A stretch of DNA of 64,000 bases from Flavobacteriaceae bacterium CG2_30_31_66 (GCA_001873065.1 MNYM01000037.1:86900-150899); one strand, 5' to 3'; shown: positions 8,363 to 18,481, counted from the stretch's first letter. Program-made: numbers and translations. The notes: a model not told the origin generated them from the letters alone.

Positions 8363-10420
8363 ATGAGAATATGGTTTATTTTTCTCACATTTTTTTTAAT
8401 TATCCTTTGTGTTGGATGTCCAAACAATCAGGAGGCATTTGTATTTTCTCCTTCAAAAAATATCAAAGTTAATTTTCATCTAACCAAAGAAGGAAAACCT
8501 TATTATTTGGTTTCAAATGCTGCTGAAATAGTTATTGATACTTCCTTTTTGGGATTTGATTTTAAAAACTCAAAGCCTTTTAATGGAGATTTTAAATTCG
8601 TAAAAACAACATTTAGCGAGTTTAACGAAACATGGCAAATGCCTTGGGGCGAACAATTAAATGTTGTGAATCATTACAATGAATTGAAAGTTGAATTGCA
8701 AGAAAAATCGGATTTAATGAGAAAACTCAATCTGGTTTTTAGAGTTTATGATGATGGAGTTGGATTTCGATATGAATTTCCAAAACAACCCAATTTCAAA
8801 GAAGCTTTTATTACAAACGAAAACACTGAATTTAATTTAACAGAAGACTATAAAACCTTTTGGGCTCCTGGTGATTGGGATATTTATGAGCATTTGTATA
8901 ACACAACAAAATTCTCGAAAATTAATGCTTTACAATATGTGAATCAGCCAGTTTCACAAACTTATATTCCTGAAAATGCCGTAAATACTCCAGTAACTTT
9001 GGTTGGAAAAACGGGGCTTCATTTGAGTTTTCATGAGGCGGCTTTAGTAGATTACGCAGATATGACCTTAAAAGTAGATACTGTTAATCTTTCTTTTAAA
9101 AGTAATTTAGTTGGTACTAGAGATGCAGATTATAAAGTAAAGAGAACTTTACCATTTCACACACCTTGGAGAACCATTCAAATTTCTAAAAATGCGCCAA
9201 AATTGATTGAATCAAATTTGATTTTGAATCTTAACGAACCAAATAAATTAAGCGATATTTCGTGGTTTAAACCAATGAAATACACTGGAATTTGGTGGGA
9301 AATGCATTTAGGAAAATCTTCATGGGATATGACATCAGGAAATCATGGAGCAACAACTGAAAACACGAAAAGATTTATTGATTTTTCTGCTAAAAATAAT
9401 ATTGGAGGCGTTTTGGTTGAAGGTTGGAACAAAGGTTGGGGATCTAATGAGGGTGGTTTTGATTATGTAACTCCTTATCCAGATTACAATTTAAATGAAA
9501 TTGTTGCATATGGAAAAGAAAAAGGAGTAGGAATCATCATGCATCATGAAACTTATGGGAATGTGGAAACGTATACAAAACAACAAGATACCGCATTTTC
9601 ATTGATGAAAAAATTAGGAATTCATACTGTAAAAACAGGTTATGTAGGGAAATTGATTCCTGAAGGCGAATATCATCATGGTCAATTTATGGTAAATCAT
9701 TATAATGAAACCGTTAAAAAAGCAGCTATTTATAACATTGCTGTTAATGCCCACGAACCTATAAAACCAACAGGATTGAGAAGAACGTATCCAAATACCA
9801 TTTCAAGGGAAGGTTTGCGAGGTCAAGAATTTAATGTTTGGGATCCAAAAGGTGGAAATCCACCTGAACATTTATCCATCATTGCATTTACAAGAATGTT
9901 GGCTGGACCAATTGATTACACACCAGGAATTTTTAATATAAAACTAGATAATTTCAAAAAAGGAAAACAAGTAAACACAACAATTACTCATCAATTGGCT
10001 TTGTATGTAGTGATTTATAGTCCAGTTCAAATGGTTGCAGATTTGGTTGAACACTATGAGTCAAATCCAAAGCCTTTAGAATTTATAAAAGAAGTTGGTG
10101 TTGATTGGGAAAAAACCAAAGTTTTAAATGGAGAGGTAGGAGATTTTGTGACTATCGCTAGAAAAGAACGTAAAACAGGTTATTGGTTTCTAGGGAGTAT
10201 TACTGACGAAAATCCTAGAGAAATTGAAATAGATTTTAGTTTTTTAGAGGAAGAATCAATCTATGAAGCAAAAATCTATAAAGATGGGAAAAACGCGAAT
10301 TGGAATCATAATCCTTTGGAAATTGAGATTGAAACCTTGAAAGTCAATAAATTATCAAAAGTAAAATTTCAGTTAGCAGCTGGTGGTGGTTTGGCAATTA
10401 GTATAAAAAAGAAAAATTAA
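8363..10420 (+). CDS. GH97 inverting alpha-glucosidase lipoprotein (SusB-like)
   Basis: 685 residues with a lipoprotein signal ending in Cys19 (LCVGC). The family GH97 layout is visible: a large N-terminal beta-sandwich (about 30-290), the barrel beginning YTGIWWEMHLGKSSWDM, and a C-terminal domain. Calcium/base glutamates and acid are present as Glu396 (HHETYG), Glu465 (HEPIKPTG) and Glu489 (RGQEFNVW). Their spacing (69 and 24 residues) equals that of Glu439, Glu508 and Glu532 in Bacteroides thetaiotaomicron SusB, as I recall it. Retaining GH97 members replace the base with an Asp elsewhere, so this is predicted to be the inverting alpha-glucosidase type. It is the last gene of the alpha-glucan operon and converges with a small minus-strand gene, overlapping it by 4 bp. 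Confidence 0.92.
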   Translation: MRIWFIFLTFFLIILCVGCPNNQEAFVFSPSKNIKVNFHLTKEGKPYYLVSNAAEIVIDTSFLGFDFKNSKPFNGDFKFVKTTFSEFNETWQMPWGEQLNVVNHYNELKVELQEKSDLMRKLNLVFRVYDDGVGFRYEFPKQPNFKEAFITNENTEFNLTEDYKTFWAPGDWDIYEHLYNTTKFSKINALQYVNQPVSQTYIPENAVNTPVTLVGKTGLHLSFHEAALVDYADMTLKVDTVNLSFKSNLVGTRDADYKVKRTLPFHTPWRTIQISKNAPKLIESNLILNLNEPNKLSDISWFKPMKYTGIWWEMHLGKSSWDMTSGNHGATTENTKRFIDFSAKNNIGGVLVEGWNKGWGSNEGGFDYVTPYPDYNLNEIVAYGKEKGVGIIMHHETYGNVETYTKQQDTAFSLMKKLGIHTVKTGYVGKLIPEGEYHHGQFMVNHYNETVKKAAIYNIAVNAHEPIKPTGLRRTYPNTISREGLRGQEFNVWDPKGGNPPEHLSIIAFTRMLAGPIDYTPGIFNIKLDNFKKGKQVNTTITHQLALYVVIYSPVQMVADLVEHYESNPKPLEFIKEVGVDWEKTKVLNGEVGDFVTIARKERKTGYWFLGSITDENPREIEIDFSFLEEESIYEAKIYKDGKNANWNHNPLEIEIETLKVNKLSKVKFQLAAGGGLAISIKKKN

Positions 10421-10524
10421 TCTTTCCCAACTTTATCATATTCTCTAATCATAAAATAAGCCCAAATGATCACACAAAATCCTACGAAAACAGAAAAGTA
10501 AATTACGAATTCATTTGCGTTCAT
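10417..10524 (-). CDS. Very small membrane protein (35 aa)
   Basis: A 35-codon frame, ATG at 10524-10522 and TAA at 10419-10417. It encodes one hydrophobic segment (about residues 6-27, YFSVFVGFCVIIWAYFMI) followed by a charged tail IREYDKVGKD. Its start lies inside the 3' end of the neighbouring 62-codon gene (14-nt overlap), and its stop overlaps the end of the GH97 gene by 4 bp. The translational overlap and clean single-span topology suggest a genuine partner of the upstream small gene. Function unknown; a subunit or regulator of a membrane complex is only a guess. Confidence 0.55.
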   Translation of the reverse strand: MNANEFVIYFSVFVGFCVIIWAYFMIREYDKVGKD

Positions 10525-10699
10525 TCTTCACAATTTTTAGATATATCATTACGCCCAATAAAGTTGGCGCCCAAAGACCAATAAAAATTCCATGCATTTC
10601 ATCTCCCGTCAGGAAAAGATATTCAGATACTAAAATTATTACTACACACAATCCCAACATTAAAACGTTGGAAATTCCTAAATTTTTTATCAACTTCAT
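10511..10699 (-). CDS. Small two-span membrane protein (62 aa)
   Basis: 62 residues, with two predicted membrane spans (about 11-31 and 36-55) separated by a short loop TGDEMHG and ending in a basic tail KIVKNERK. The composition, with hydrophobic blocks and terminal positive charges, is that of a real small inner-membrane protein. It overlaps the downstream 35-aa gene, giving a two-gene unit that runs opposite to both glucan loci. No family assignment is possible from sequence reading. A plus-strand frame of similar length covers the same bases but lacks these protein-like properties. Confidence 0.6.
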   Translation of the reverse strand: MKLIKNLGISNVLMLGLCVVIILVSEYLFLTGDEMHGIFIGLWAPTLLGVMIYLKIVKNERK

Positions 10700-10894
10700 A
10701 GATTCATTAATTCTGTTATAAAAATAATTAAAAATGTTTTAGGTACAAAATAATAGTCTAAATATTTATTTTTTAATTATTTATGTATTGGTTTTACCTT
10801 AACATTTTATGAATTAAAAATACAATTTTTTGTTAATTTGTTAATTTTAAGTAAATTGTGTTACTTTAGTACCCAAACATTACCTAAATTATAT

Positions 10895-13696
10895 ATGAAT
10901 CGTTTAAATAAATTTTTATTTTTTTCAATTTACTTTTCAGTTTTTACCGTATTTTCTCAAGAAGTACCACCAATAAATACTTTTTCTCCGGAGGATTATG
11001 GTGCAGAAAATCAAAATTGGGCGATTACACAAGCTCCCAATAAGTTTATCTATGTAGCTAATAACAAAGGTCTTTTAGAGTATAATGGGACAGATTGGCG
11101 TTTATATCCAACACCAAATGAAACCATAATGCGTTCAGTAAAAAGTTTTGGCAACAAAATTTATTCTGGGTTTTTTAGGGATTTTGGATTTTGGTCTAAA
11201 AATAATTTTGGGACTTTAGAATATATTTCAATTGTAAAAAAGAAAAATATTCAAATGCTTGATGATGAGCAAATTTGGGAGATTGTTGAACTTGATAATT
11301 GGTTGTTGTTTAAGTCTTTACAAAGAATTTATCTATATGACTTAGGAAATGAATCCGTTAAGATATTAAATTCAAAAAAAAATATTACCAAGATTTCTAA
11401 AGTTGAAAACACCATTTATTTTCAAGAATTAAGCAAAGGTGTTTTTATGATTGAAAATGGAGTTTCTAAATTAATTTCTGATCATCCTATTTTAAAAGAA
11501 AACAAGTTGGTTGATATTTTTTTGAAAGACGGAAAATTATGTTTTTTAACTCAAAAGGAAGGTTTTTATTTGCTTGAAAACCAAGCGTTAAAAAAGTGGA
11601 AAATTCCTTCTAATGCAATCTTACTCAATAAAACCATTTATAGTGCTGTTCAATTGCAAGATGAAACTATTGTTTTAGGAACAATTTCTAGTGGAATTAT
11701 TCACCTTTCAAAAAATGGCGATTTTAAATACCAAATCACGAAAGTATTAGGATTAAGTAACAATACTGTATTGTCAGTTTTTGAGGATGTTGACCATAAT
11801 ATTTGGTTGGGGTTAGACAACGGAATTAATGCGATTAATTTAAGTTCACCTTTTCGTTTTTTTATTAAAAAAGATAGTTTTTGGGGAACAATTTACGCTT
11901 CCGTGATTTACAAAAACAATCTTTATATAGGAACCAATCAAGGACTTTATGTAAGAAAAATGAACAGTGACGTTGATTTTCAGTTTGTAAAAAATACCCA
12001 AGGTCAGGTTTGGAATTTAGATATTATTGATGATACACTTTTCTGTAGCCACGATTCAGGAACCTTTATAGTTAATGATAATTTTGCGCAATTAATTACA
12101 GGAATTGAAGGTACTTGGGGTGTAAAAAAAATCAATGAGAATTTACTTTTACAAGGTTGTTATGATGGATTATATGTTTTATCAAAACAAAATAATGTAT
12201 GGAAATTGCGCAACAAATTAGAGGGTTTTTCTAATTCAAGTAAATATTTTGAGACAATTAACAACAATCAAATTTTTGTTAATCACGAGTATAAAGGGGT
12301 TTTTAAACTTAAAACAGATAAAAATTACACAAAAATTATTGAATCCAATAAAGATTATTCTGTTGATAAAGGACTTCATTCAAGTTTATTTAAGTTCAAT
12401 CAAGAGCTATTTTATGCTTCAAAAAAAGGAATTTTTAAATTTTCTCAATCGAAGAATCGTTTTGATTTTGATACAGCCTACAGCACCCTAATTTCAGAAG
12501 ATAAATTTTTGACCGGAAAAATTTTGATAGACAAAATAGGAAATAAATTGTGGTCATTTACAACAGATGATATTCGATTTTTATCACCCGGAAAGTTAAG
12601 TAATGAGCCTGATTTAAAAATAATTCCAATAAAAGGTTCACTACATAAAGGCGCAACAGGTTATGAAAATATCATCAATCTTAGCGAAAAAAAATATTTG
12701 GTAGGCACCTCAGAAGGATTTTTGGTAGTTGATTTAAATAAAATTCAAAATCCTAAAGATTTTGATATTACTATTAATAGTATTTCTAATTATATAATTG
12801 ATAAAGAGAAAGTTACTGTTGAAATGAAGAATAATAATGAATTTTCAAGCAATGAAAATAATTTAGAATTTACGTTCAGTGTACCGAATTTTAATAAAAC
12901 GTCATCCGTTGAATATCAATATCAATTGGAAGGATTGAGAGAGAATTGGAGCCAATTATCAGAGGAAAATACTATATTATTAGAAAACTTACCTTTTGGT
13001 GAATATACTTTAAAAGTAAGAGCCTTTATTGATGATAAACCAAGTAATAATATTGCAACCTATAATTTTGTCATTCAAAAACCATGGTATTTTTCGACCA
13101 ATCTTTTAATTATCTACTTTATCATTTTCATTATTATTATTTATGGGTTGCATATTTTTTCAAAAAAATATTACAAGCAGCAACGTGAAAAATTACTACT
13201 AGATGCTCAGAAAGAACTTGAATTGAAAGAACTTGAAAATTCCCAAAAAATCATCAAACTAAACAATGATAAATTAAGATTAGATATCGAAAATAAGAAC
13301 AGAGAATTGGCAACATCAACAATGAGTATCATCAAAAAGAACGAGTTTCTAAATACTATAAAAACTGAATTGGTTACAGGTGGTAAAACAAATATTGACA
13401 AAGTTGTGAATATTATTGATAAAAACCTTAACAATACAGATGATTGGAAACTGTTCCAAGAAGCATTCAATAACGCAGATAAAAAGTTCTTAAAAAAGAT
13501 AAAAGCCAATCATCCTGAACTAACACCAAATGATTTAAGACTCTGTGCGTATTTGAGGTTAAATCTATCCTCAAAAGAGATTGCACCGCTATTAAATATT
13601 TCACCAAGAAGTGTAGAAGTTAAAAGATATCGATTGCGTAAAAAAATGAATTTAGACCATGATGACAACTTAACAACGTATATCCTTGAACTATAG
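10895..13696 (+). CDS. SusR-like membrane-spanning transcription regulator (propeller, Y_Y_Y, LuxR-type HTH)
   Basis: 933 residues from the ATG at 10895, chosen because it opens a good signal peptide (MNRLNKFLFFSIYFSVFTVF); a start at 10838 would add 19 residues before it. About residues 25-640 contain beta-propeller (Reg_prop) blades such as NIWLGLDNGINAIN. A Y_Y_Y domain follows (about 656-727, with YQYQLEGLRENW), then one membrane span (about 734-754), a charged coiled coil (755-805) and a C-terminal helix-turn-helix (875-933, LSSKEIAPLLNISPRSVEVKRYRLRKK). No histidine kinase domain is present, so sensing in the periplasm would be coupled directly to DNA binding at the membrane, as in SusR. 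It is just upstream of the SusC gene on the same strand and probably activates the beta-glucan locus. Confidence 0.85.
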   Translation: MNRLNKFLFFSIYFSVFTVFSQEVPPINTFSPEDYGAENQNWAITQAPNKFIYVANNKGLLEYNGTDWRLYPTPNETIMRSVKSFGNKIYSGFFRDFGFWSKNNFGTLEYISIVKKKNIQMLDDEQIWEIVELDNWLLFKSLQRIYLYDLGNESVKILNSKKNITKISKVENTIYFQELSKGVFMIENGVSKLISDHPILKENKLVDIFLKDGKLCFLTQKEGFYLLENQALKKWKIPSNAILLNKTIYSAVQLQDETIVLGTISSGIIHLSKNGDFKYQITKVLGLSNNTVLSVFEDVDHNIWLGLDNGINAINLSSPFRFFIKKDSFWGTIYASVIYKNNLYIGTNQGLYVRKMNSDVDFQFVKNTQGQVWNLDIIDDTLFCSHDSGTFIVNDNFAQLITGIEGTWGVKKINENLLLQGCYDGLYVLSKQNNVWKLRNKLEGFSNSSKYFETINNNQIFVNHEYKGVFKLKTDKNYTKIIESNKDYSVDKGLHSSLFKFNQELFYASKKGIFKFSQSKNRFDFDTAYSTLISEDKFLTGKILIDKIGNKLWSFTTDDIRFLSPGKLSNEPDLKIIPIKGSLHKGATGYENIINLSEKKYLVGTSEGFLVVDLNKIQNPKDFDITINSISNYIIDKEKVTVEMKNNNEFSSNENNLEFTFSVPNFNKTSSVEYQYQLEGLRENWSQLSEENTILLENLPFGEYTLKVRAFIDDKPSNNIATYNFVIQKPWYFSTNLLIIYFIIFIIIIYGLHIFSKKYYKQQREKLLLDAQKELELKELENSQKIIKLNNDKLRLDIENKNRELATSTMSIIKKNEFLNTIKTELVTGGKTNIDKVVNIIDKNLNNTDDWKLFQEAFNNADKKFLKKIKANHPELTPNDLRLCAYLRLNLSSKEIAPLLNISPRSVEVKRYRLRKKMNLDHDDNLTTYILEL

Positions 13697-13795
13697 CTTT
13701 GTTACAACACTCAATTATACCTATACATTTCCACATCATTTATATTGATTTTCCTTTCTGTTAATGATTTGTTAATAAGAAAAATCAATAGTAAC

Positions 13796-13817
13796 AAGCT
13801 TTTCAGCTTTTTTTTTG
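13796..13817 (+). terminator. Possible weak terminator after the regulator gene
   Basis: AAGCT (13796-13800) pairs with AGCTT (13805-13809) around TTTC, followed by a long T run to about 13816. The stem is only 5 bp, so strength is doubtful. It lies in the leader between the regulator and SusC, ahead of a candidate -7 element, and could separate the two transcription units. Confidence 0.35.
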
Positions 13818-13870
13818 AGATGTATTTGTTTTGTTGTGTTTTTTTTATAGGATTCATAATATTTATAGTT

Positions 13871-13878
13871 TAAATTTG
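13871..13878 (+). promoter_or_regulatory. Candidate -7 element (TAAATTTG) for the susCD operon
   Basis: TAAATTTG fits the Bacteroidota TAnnTTTG -7 consensus exactly and lies 26 bp before the SusC start codon, which would leave a short leader. A clean -33 TTTG at the expected distance is not evident. Position before the first gene of the operon supports it. Confidence 0.4.
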
Positions 13879-13904
13879 AGGAAACTATACAATAATCTTT
13901 TTTT

Positions 13905-16900
13905 ATGAAAAAAAAATTCACTCTTTTACTCTTTGCATTGTCCACAGCTTTTGTATTTGCACAAACTACCAATGTAAAAGGAGTTGTTAAAGATGCTGTG
14001 ACTGGTGAAACATTGCCAGGAGTAAGCGTTTTAATTAAAGGTACTTCTATTGGTACCGAAACTGATTTTGACGGAGTTTTTACTCTTTCGAATGTAAAAC
14101 AAGGAGCTATCCTAGTCTTTGATTATCTTGGTAAAAAGAGCAAAGAAGTTCCCGTTACAAGTGCAACAATTAATATTTCTTTGGAAGATGCTGCTGAAGC
14201 TCTCGAAGAAATCGTTGTGATTGGTTATGGTACACAAAGAAAGAAAGAGGTTACAGGTGCTGTAACTGTTATTTCTAGTGCTACGATTGATGATATCAAG
14301 CCAACAAGAATTGAGCAAGCATTGCAAGGTCAAGTTGCTGGTGTAAATATCACTACATCATCTGGATCTCCAGGTGCTGCTGCTAATATTCGAATTCGTG
14401 GAGTTTCTACGAATGGGGATAGCAGACCTTTGATTCTTTTAGATGGACGTGTTATTGAAGATTTGAGCGTTGTAAACCCCTCAGATATTGAATCTATCAA
14501 TATTTTAAAAGACGCAACTGCTGGGATTTATGGTGTGCGTGCTGCGAATGGAGTTATTTTAGTTACCACCAAAACAGGAAGAAAGGCAACACCTTTTAAA
14601 TCTTCTTTAAATATGTATGTTGGTTTTCAACAAACTACAAGAGAAATTCCTTTACTGAATGCAACAGAATATGCTTTGTTAGCAAACGAAGCTTTTGCTG
14701 CAAATGGAGAAGCTTTACCTTTTGCTTCAATTGCTGGATTGGGACAAGGAACCAACTGGCAAAAAAATGTTTTTGAAACTGCACCAATGTTTAGTATTGA
14801 TTATTCATTGAATAAAGGAACCGAAAAATCTACTTTTTCTTTAGGCTTATCGGTTTTAGATCAAGATGGTATTGTTGGTGGTTCTAAATCTAATTTTAAT
14901 AGAAGAAATATCCGCTTTAATTTTGATACAGAATTAACAGATAAGTTGAAACTTTCTACTTCAACAATTTTTACCAATACAAATAAGAAAAATCTGATTG
15001 AAAATGTTCTAGGTTCTGTTTTGTTTAATGCTCTGAATATGCCCCCAACAACTCCTGTTTATGCAACTGATGGACAATTTTCATTGCCTCCAGCAACTGG
15101 AACAGGTATTGAAGTTGCCAATCCTTTAGCACAAGTTGATATTGCTGACAACAGAAGTTGGGTAAATAAAATTTCAGGAAGTTATGGTTTAAATTATTCT
15201 TTCCTTGATAATTTTTCTTTTGAAACAAGAATTCAATTGAATTTTGCCTCTTCAAAATCAAACGCATTTAATCCAATTGCTAATTTTGGAAATGGTAGTG
15301 TTTTTAATAATTTCGTTACCTCTTTCAGTCAATCCGAACAAAATTATTTTGATTATACTTTTGATAATTTCATCAAATACGAAAAAACATTCAATGATAA
15401 ACATGATGTGAAAGTTTTGTTAGGCCATTCAATATTTAAAACTATTGGAAGATTTATGAAAGGAATCACAAGTTTTGCCTCTGGAACTAATATGAATGAT
15501 GTATCAATAGGTGGTCCTTTAAATGAAACATCAGATGCTTTACTTATCCATTTACAAAGAAATAGAGGTAGTAACCTGTTATATGATAGTCGTTTATTAT
15601 CTTATTTTGCAAGATTTCAATATGGATATGATGGAAAATATTTGATTTCTGCAGTTATCAGAAGAGATGGTTCTACAGTTTTTGGTTCTAAAAATAAATT
15701 CGGATACTTCCCTACAGCCTCTTTAGGTTGGGTCGCTTCTGAAGAAGATTTCCTAAAAGACAACAAAGTCATAAACTTTTTAAAGTTCAGAGCCAGTTAT
15801 GGTATTGTAGGAAATGATAGAATTAGAGCTTTTGGATTCTTATCTTTATTAGATGGGGAAGGTGAGTATGTTTTTAATAACACACTTCAAAATGGAGTAG
15901 CATTTGGCGGAGTTGCAAACCCAGAAATTAGATGGGAAAAACAATTACCTTTAGACTTTGGTTTAGATATCGAATTGTTTAATAAAATAAACATCACAGC
16001 AGATTATTTCAAAAAAGTTACTGAAGATTTATTAGTACAACCACAAACATCAGGAATTATTGGGGTAGCTGCTCCTGGAGCAAGTGCACCATTTGTGAAT
16101 GCAGGAACTGTTGAAAATAAAGGATTTGAATTTTCAATTGGATATAAAGAAATCATTTCTGATGATTTTAAATTCAATGTGAATTATAATTTTACAACTC
16201 TTAAGAACAACGTAACCTTTGTAGGAAATTCTACAGGTTTCATTGAAGGTGGAGAATTTGGTGTTGGTCAAGGGTTCCCTTCAAGAATGGAAGCTGGTTT
16301 TCCGATTGGTTATTTTTATGGTTTGAAAACAAATGGAATTTTCCAAACTCAAGCGGAAGTTGATGCACATGCAACTCAAACTAATGCTGCTCCTGGAGAT
16401 CTGCGTTTTGAAGATATTAGCGGTCCAGATGGTATCCCAGATGGTAAAATTACCGATGATGATAGAACGTATATTGGTGACCCAATTGCCGATCTTACCA
16501 TGGGTTTAAACTTGTCTTTCAATTATAAAAATTTCGATTTTAATGCATACGCTTTTGCTTCTATTGGAAATGAAATCGTAAGAAATTATGAAAGAAATTT
16601 ACCAAAAACGAATAGAGCCACTTACTTTTTAGACAGATGGACAGGACCAGGAACTTCTAATTCTTTCCCAAGAGTTACCACAGGAGCTACAAGTAATAAT
16701 TTATTTTCAGATTTTTATGTTGAAGATGGTTCGTTCTTGAGACTACAAAGTGTTCAATTAGGATATACATTGGGAGAAACTTTTACAAAAAAAATAGAGT
16801 TTGATTCAGTTCGCTTTTATTTTACAGCAAGTAATTTATTTACTTTGACTAAATATAAAGGATATGACCCAACAGCTTCTAATGGAGCTCCTATTGGTGG

Positions 16901-16967
16901 TGGTATTGACCAAGGTTTTTACCCAAGTCCAAAAACATTTTTATTTGGTATAAATGTTAATTTTTAA
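13905..16967 (+). CDS. SusC/RagA-family TonB-dependent outer-membrane transporter
   Basis: 1020 residues, a usual SusC length. It begins with a type I signal peptide ending VFAQ (about residue 20), followed by a carboxypeptidase-D-like domain (about 22-105: VKGVVKDAVTGETLPGVSVLIKG). A TonB box-like stretch EEIVVIGYG follows, then the plug domain (about 110-215, with RPLILLDGR and IYGVRAANGVILVTTK) and the barrel, which ends FLFGINVNF with a terminal aromatic residue. SusC proteins import oligosaccharides bound by SusD across the outer membrane. It starts the operon with SusD, surface binding lipoproteins and GH16, so laminarin-type oligosaccharides are the inferred cargo. Confidence 0.95.
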   Translation: MKKKFTLLLFALSTAFVFAQTTNVKGVVKDAVTGETLPGVSVLIKGTSIGTETDFDGVFTLSNVKQGAILVFDYLGKKSKEVPVTSATINISLEDAAEALEEIVVIGYGTQRKKEVTGAVTVISSATIDDIKPTRIEQALQGQVAGVNITTSSGSPGAAANIRIRGVSTNGDSRPLILLDGRVIEDLSVVNPSDIESINILKDATAGIYGVRAANGVILVTTKTGRKATPFKSSLNMYVGFQQTTREIPLLNATEYALLANEAFAANGEALPFASIAGLGQGTNWQKNVFETAPMFSIDYSLNKGTEKSTFSLGLSVLDQDGIVGGSKSNFNRRNIRFNFDTELTDKLKLSTSTIFTNTNKKNLIENVLGSVLFNALNMPPTTPVYATDGQFSLPPATGTGIEVANPLAQVDIADNRSWVNKISGSYGLNYSFLDNFSFETRIQLNFASSKSNAFNPIANFGNGSVFNNFVTSFSQSEQNYFDYTFDNFIKYEKTFNDKHDVKVLLGHSIFKTIGRFMKGITSFASGTNMNDVSIGGPLNETSDALLIHLQRNRGSNLLYDSRLLSYFARFQYGYDGKYLISAVIRRDGSTVFGSKNKFGYFPTASLGWVASEEDFLKDNKVINFLKFRASYGIVGNDRIRAFGFLSLLDGEGEYVFNNTLQNGVAFGGVANPEIRWEKQLPLDFGLDIELFNKINITADYFKKVTEDLLVQPQTSGIIGVAAPGASAPFVNAGTVENKGFEFSIGYKEIISDDFKFNVNYNFTTLKNNVTFVGNSTGFIEGGEFGVGQGFPSRMEAGFPIGYFYGLKTNGIFQTQAEVDAHATQTNAAPGDLRFEDISGPDGIPDGKITDDDRTYIGDPIADLTMGLNLSFNYKNFDFNAYAFASIGNEIVRNYERNLPKTNRATYFLDRWTGPGTSNSFPRVTTGATSNNLFSDFYVEDGSFLRLQSVQLGYTLGETFTKKIEFDSVRFYFTASNLFTLTKYKGYDPTASNGAPIGGGIDQGFYPSPKTFLFGINVNF

Positions 16968-16977
16968 TGCTATAATT

Positions 16978-18468
16978 ATGATAAAAAATATAAAAACATA
17001 TTTAATTTTTGCACTAACTATAAGTCTGGTTTATTCTTGTGACGAATTTGTTGATGTGCAACCAACTGCTGAAAACTCAGAGGATTATTTTAACACTGAG
17101 CAAGATTACCAAAAAGCACTTATTGGTGCTTACGATTTGTTACAGTCAACTTACCTAAATGTAATGTTAGGTGAAATTGCATCAGACAACACCTTGTCTG
17201 GTGGTGAAAGTGCAACAGATGTTCCTGGAATTCAAGAAGTTGATGACATGATTCACACTCCTGTAAATGCGCAATTGAGAGACATTTGGAGTTGGATGTA
17301 TGCTGGTGTTAATAGAGCAAATTATATCCTTGAATTTAAAGATAAAACTGATTTTGCTGGTAAAAATGAAATTTTAGCCCAAGCTACTTTTTTAAGAGCT
17401 TACTATTATTTTGAACTGGTAAAATGGTTTGGCGATGTGCCTTTGGCAGTTGATAAAAGAATTCAATTTGGAGAACAATTCAATATCGATAGAACTCCAA
17501 AAGCGGATGTGTATGCTCAAATTGAATTGGATTTAATTTATGCCGCAGAGAACTTGCCTTATGTTCAATCAGAGCCAGGAAGAGTAACCAAAGGAGCTGC
17601 ACAAGCCTTACTAGGAAAAGCGTATTTGTATCAAAATAAATTTAATGAAGCAGCTGTAGTTTTAGATGATTTAATTGCAAAGGGTCCTTATGATTTGTTA
17701 ACTGATTATAATTTAATCTTTGAAGAGGCAGGAGAAAATAACATAGAATCTGTTTTTGAAGTTCAATATTTTGATGGACAAGGAGCTGGATTTGGTTGTT
17801 TGCAATGTAGTGAAGGTAATGTAGCAGTTGGTTTTAGTGGTGTAAGAGCATATACTGCTATTCCTGATTCTGCAGGAGATATTTTCACATCAGGCTTTAG
17901 TTTTAATGTTCCTGTAAAAGAGGTTGTTGATGCTTTTCAAGTAGGAGATCTAAGAAAAAATGTTGCAATCTTGGACATCGAAGCTTGGGCAACAGCCACC
18001 GGAATTACTTACGGAACTGGTTATGAACACACTGGATATTTCAATAGAAAGTACATTCCAAGAAAAAGAAGTTCTAATGCACAAGGAGACAGAAACTTAA
18101 CCAATCCAAACAATTACAGAGCGATTCGTTTTGCAGATGTTTTACTAATGGCTGCAGAAGCAAACAATAGAAAACCATCTCCCGATGATAATAAAGCAAG
18201 AACTTATTTGAATAGAGTTAGGGAAAGAGCTTTCGGAAATGCTTTAAATAACATTTCTTCCTCTGGAACAACTCTTACTGAAAATATTCTTCAAGAGCGA
18301 AGAGTTGAATTGGTTGGTGAAGGACACCGATTTTTTGACCTCGTAAGAACTGGAAAAGCTGCCCAAGAAATCAATGGTTTTGTTGCAGGTAAACACGAAC
18401 TCTTTCCAATACCAGCTATTGAAATCCAATTAGCAGGTGGTCGTTGGTCACAAAATCCAAATTACTAA
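16978..18468 (+). CDS. SusD/RagB-family glycan-binding lipoprotein
   Basis: 496 residues from the ATG at 16978, which begins a lipoprotein signal (MIKNIKTYLIFALTISLVYSC, Cys21); an in-frame ATG at 16954 lies inside the SusC gene. The acidic DEFVD after the cysteine fits surface export of Bacteroidota lipoproteins. TPR-type helices with the family signature ATFLRAYYYFELVKWFGDVPLA (positions about 132-153) and the C-terminal ERRVELVGEGHRFFDLVRTG are clear. SusD forms the lid over SusC and selects the glycan. The gap after SusC is 10 bp, showing translational coupling. Confidence 0.95.
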   Translation: MIKNIKTYLIFALTISLVYSCDEFVDVQPTAENSEDYFNTEQDYQKALIGAYDLLQSTYLNVMLGEIASDNTLSGGESATDVPGIQEVDDMIHTPVNAQLRDIWSWMYAGVNRANYILEFKDKTDFAGKNEILAQATFLRAYYYFELVKWFGDVPLAVDKRIQFGEQFNIDRTPKADVYAQIELDLIYAAENLPYVQSEPGRVTKGAAQALLGKAYLYQNKFNEAAVVLDDLIAKGPYDLLTDYNLIFEEAGENNIESVFEVQYFDGQGAGFGCLQCSEGNVAVGFSGVRAYTAIPDSAGDIFTSGFSFNVPVKEVVDAFQVGDLRKNVAILDIEAWATATGITYGTGYEHTGYFNRKYIPRKRSSNAQGDRNLTNPNNYRAIRFADVLLMAAEANNRKPSPDDNKARTYLNRVRERAFGNALNNISSSGTTLTENILQERRVELVGEGHRFFDLVRTGKAAQEINGFVAGKHELFPIPAIEIQLAGGRWSQNPNY

Positions 18469-18481
18469 AAAACAAATACGA

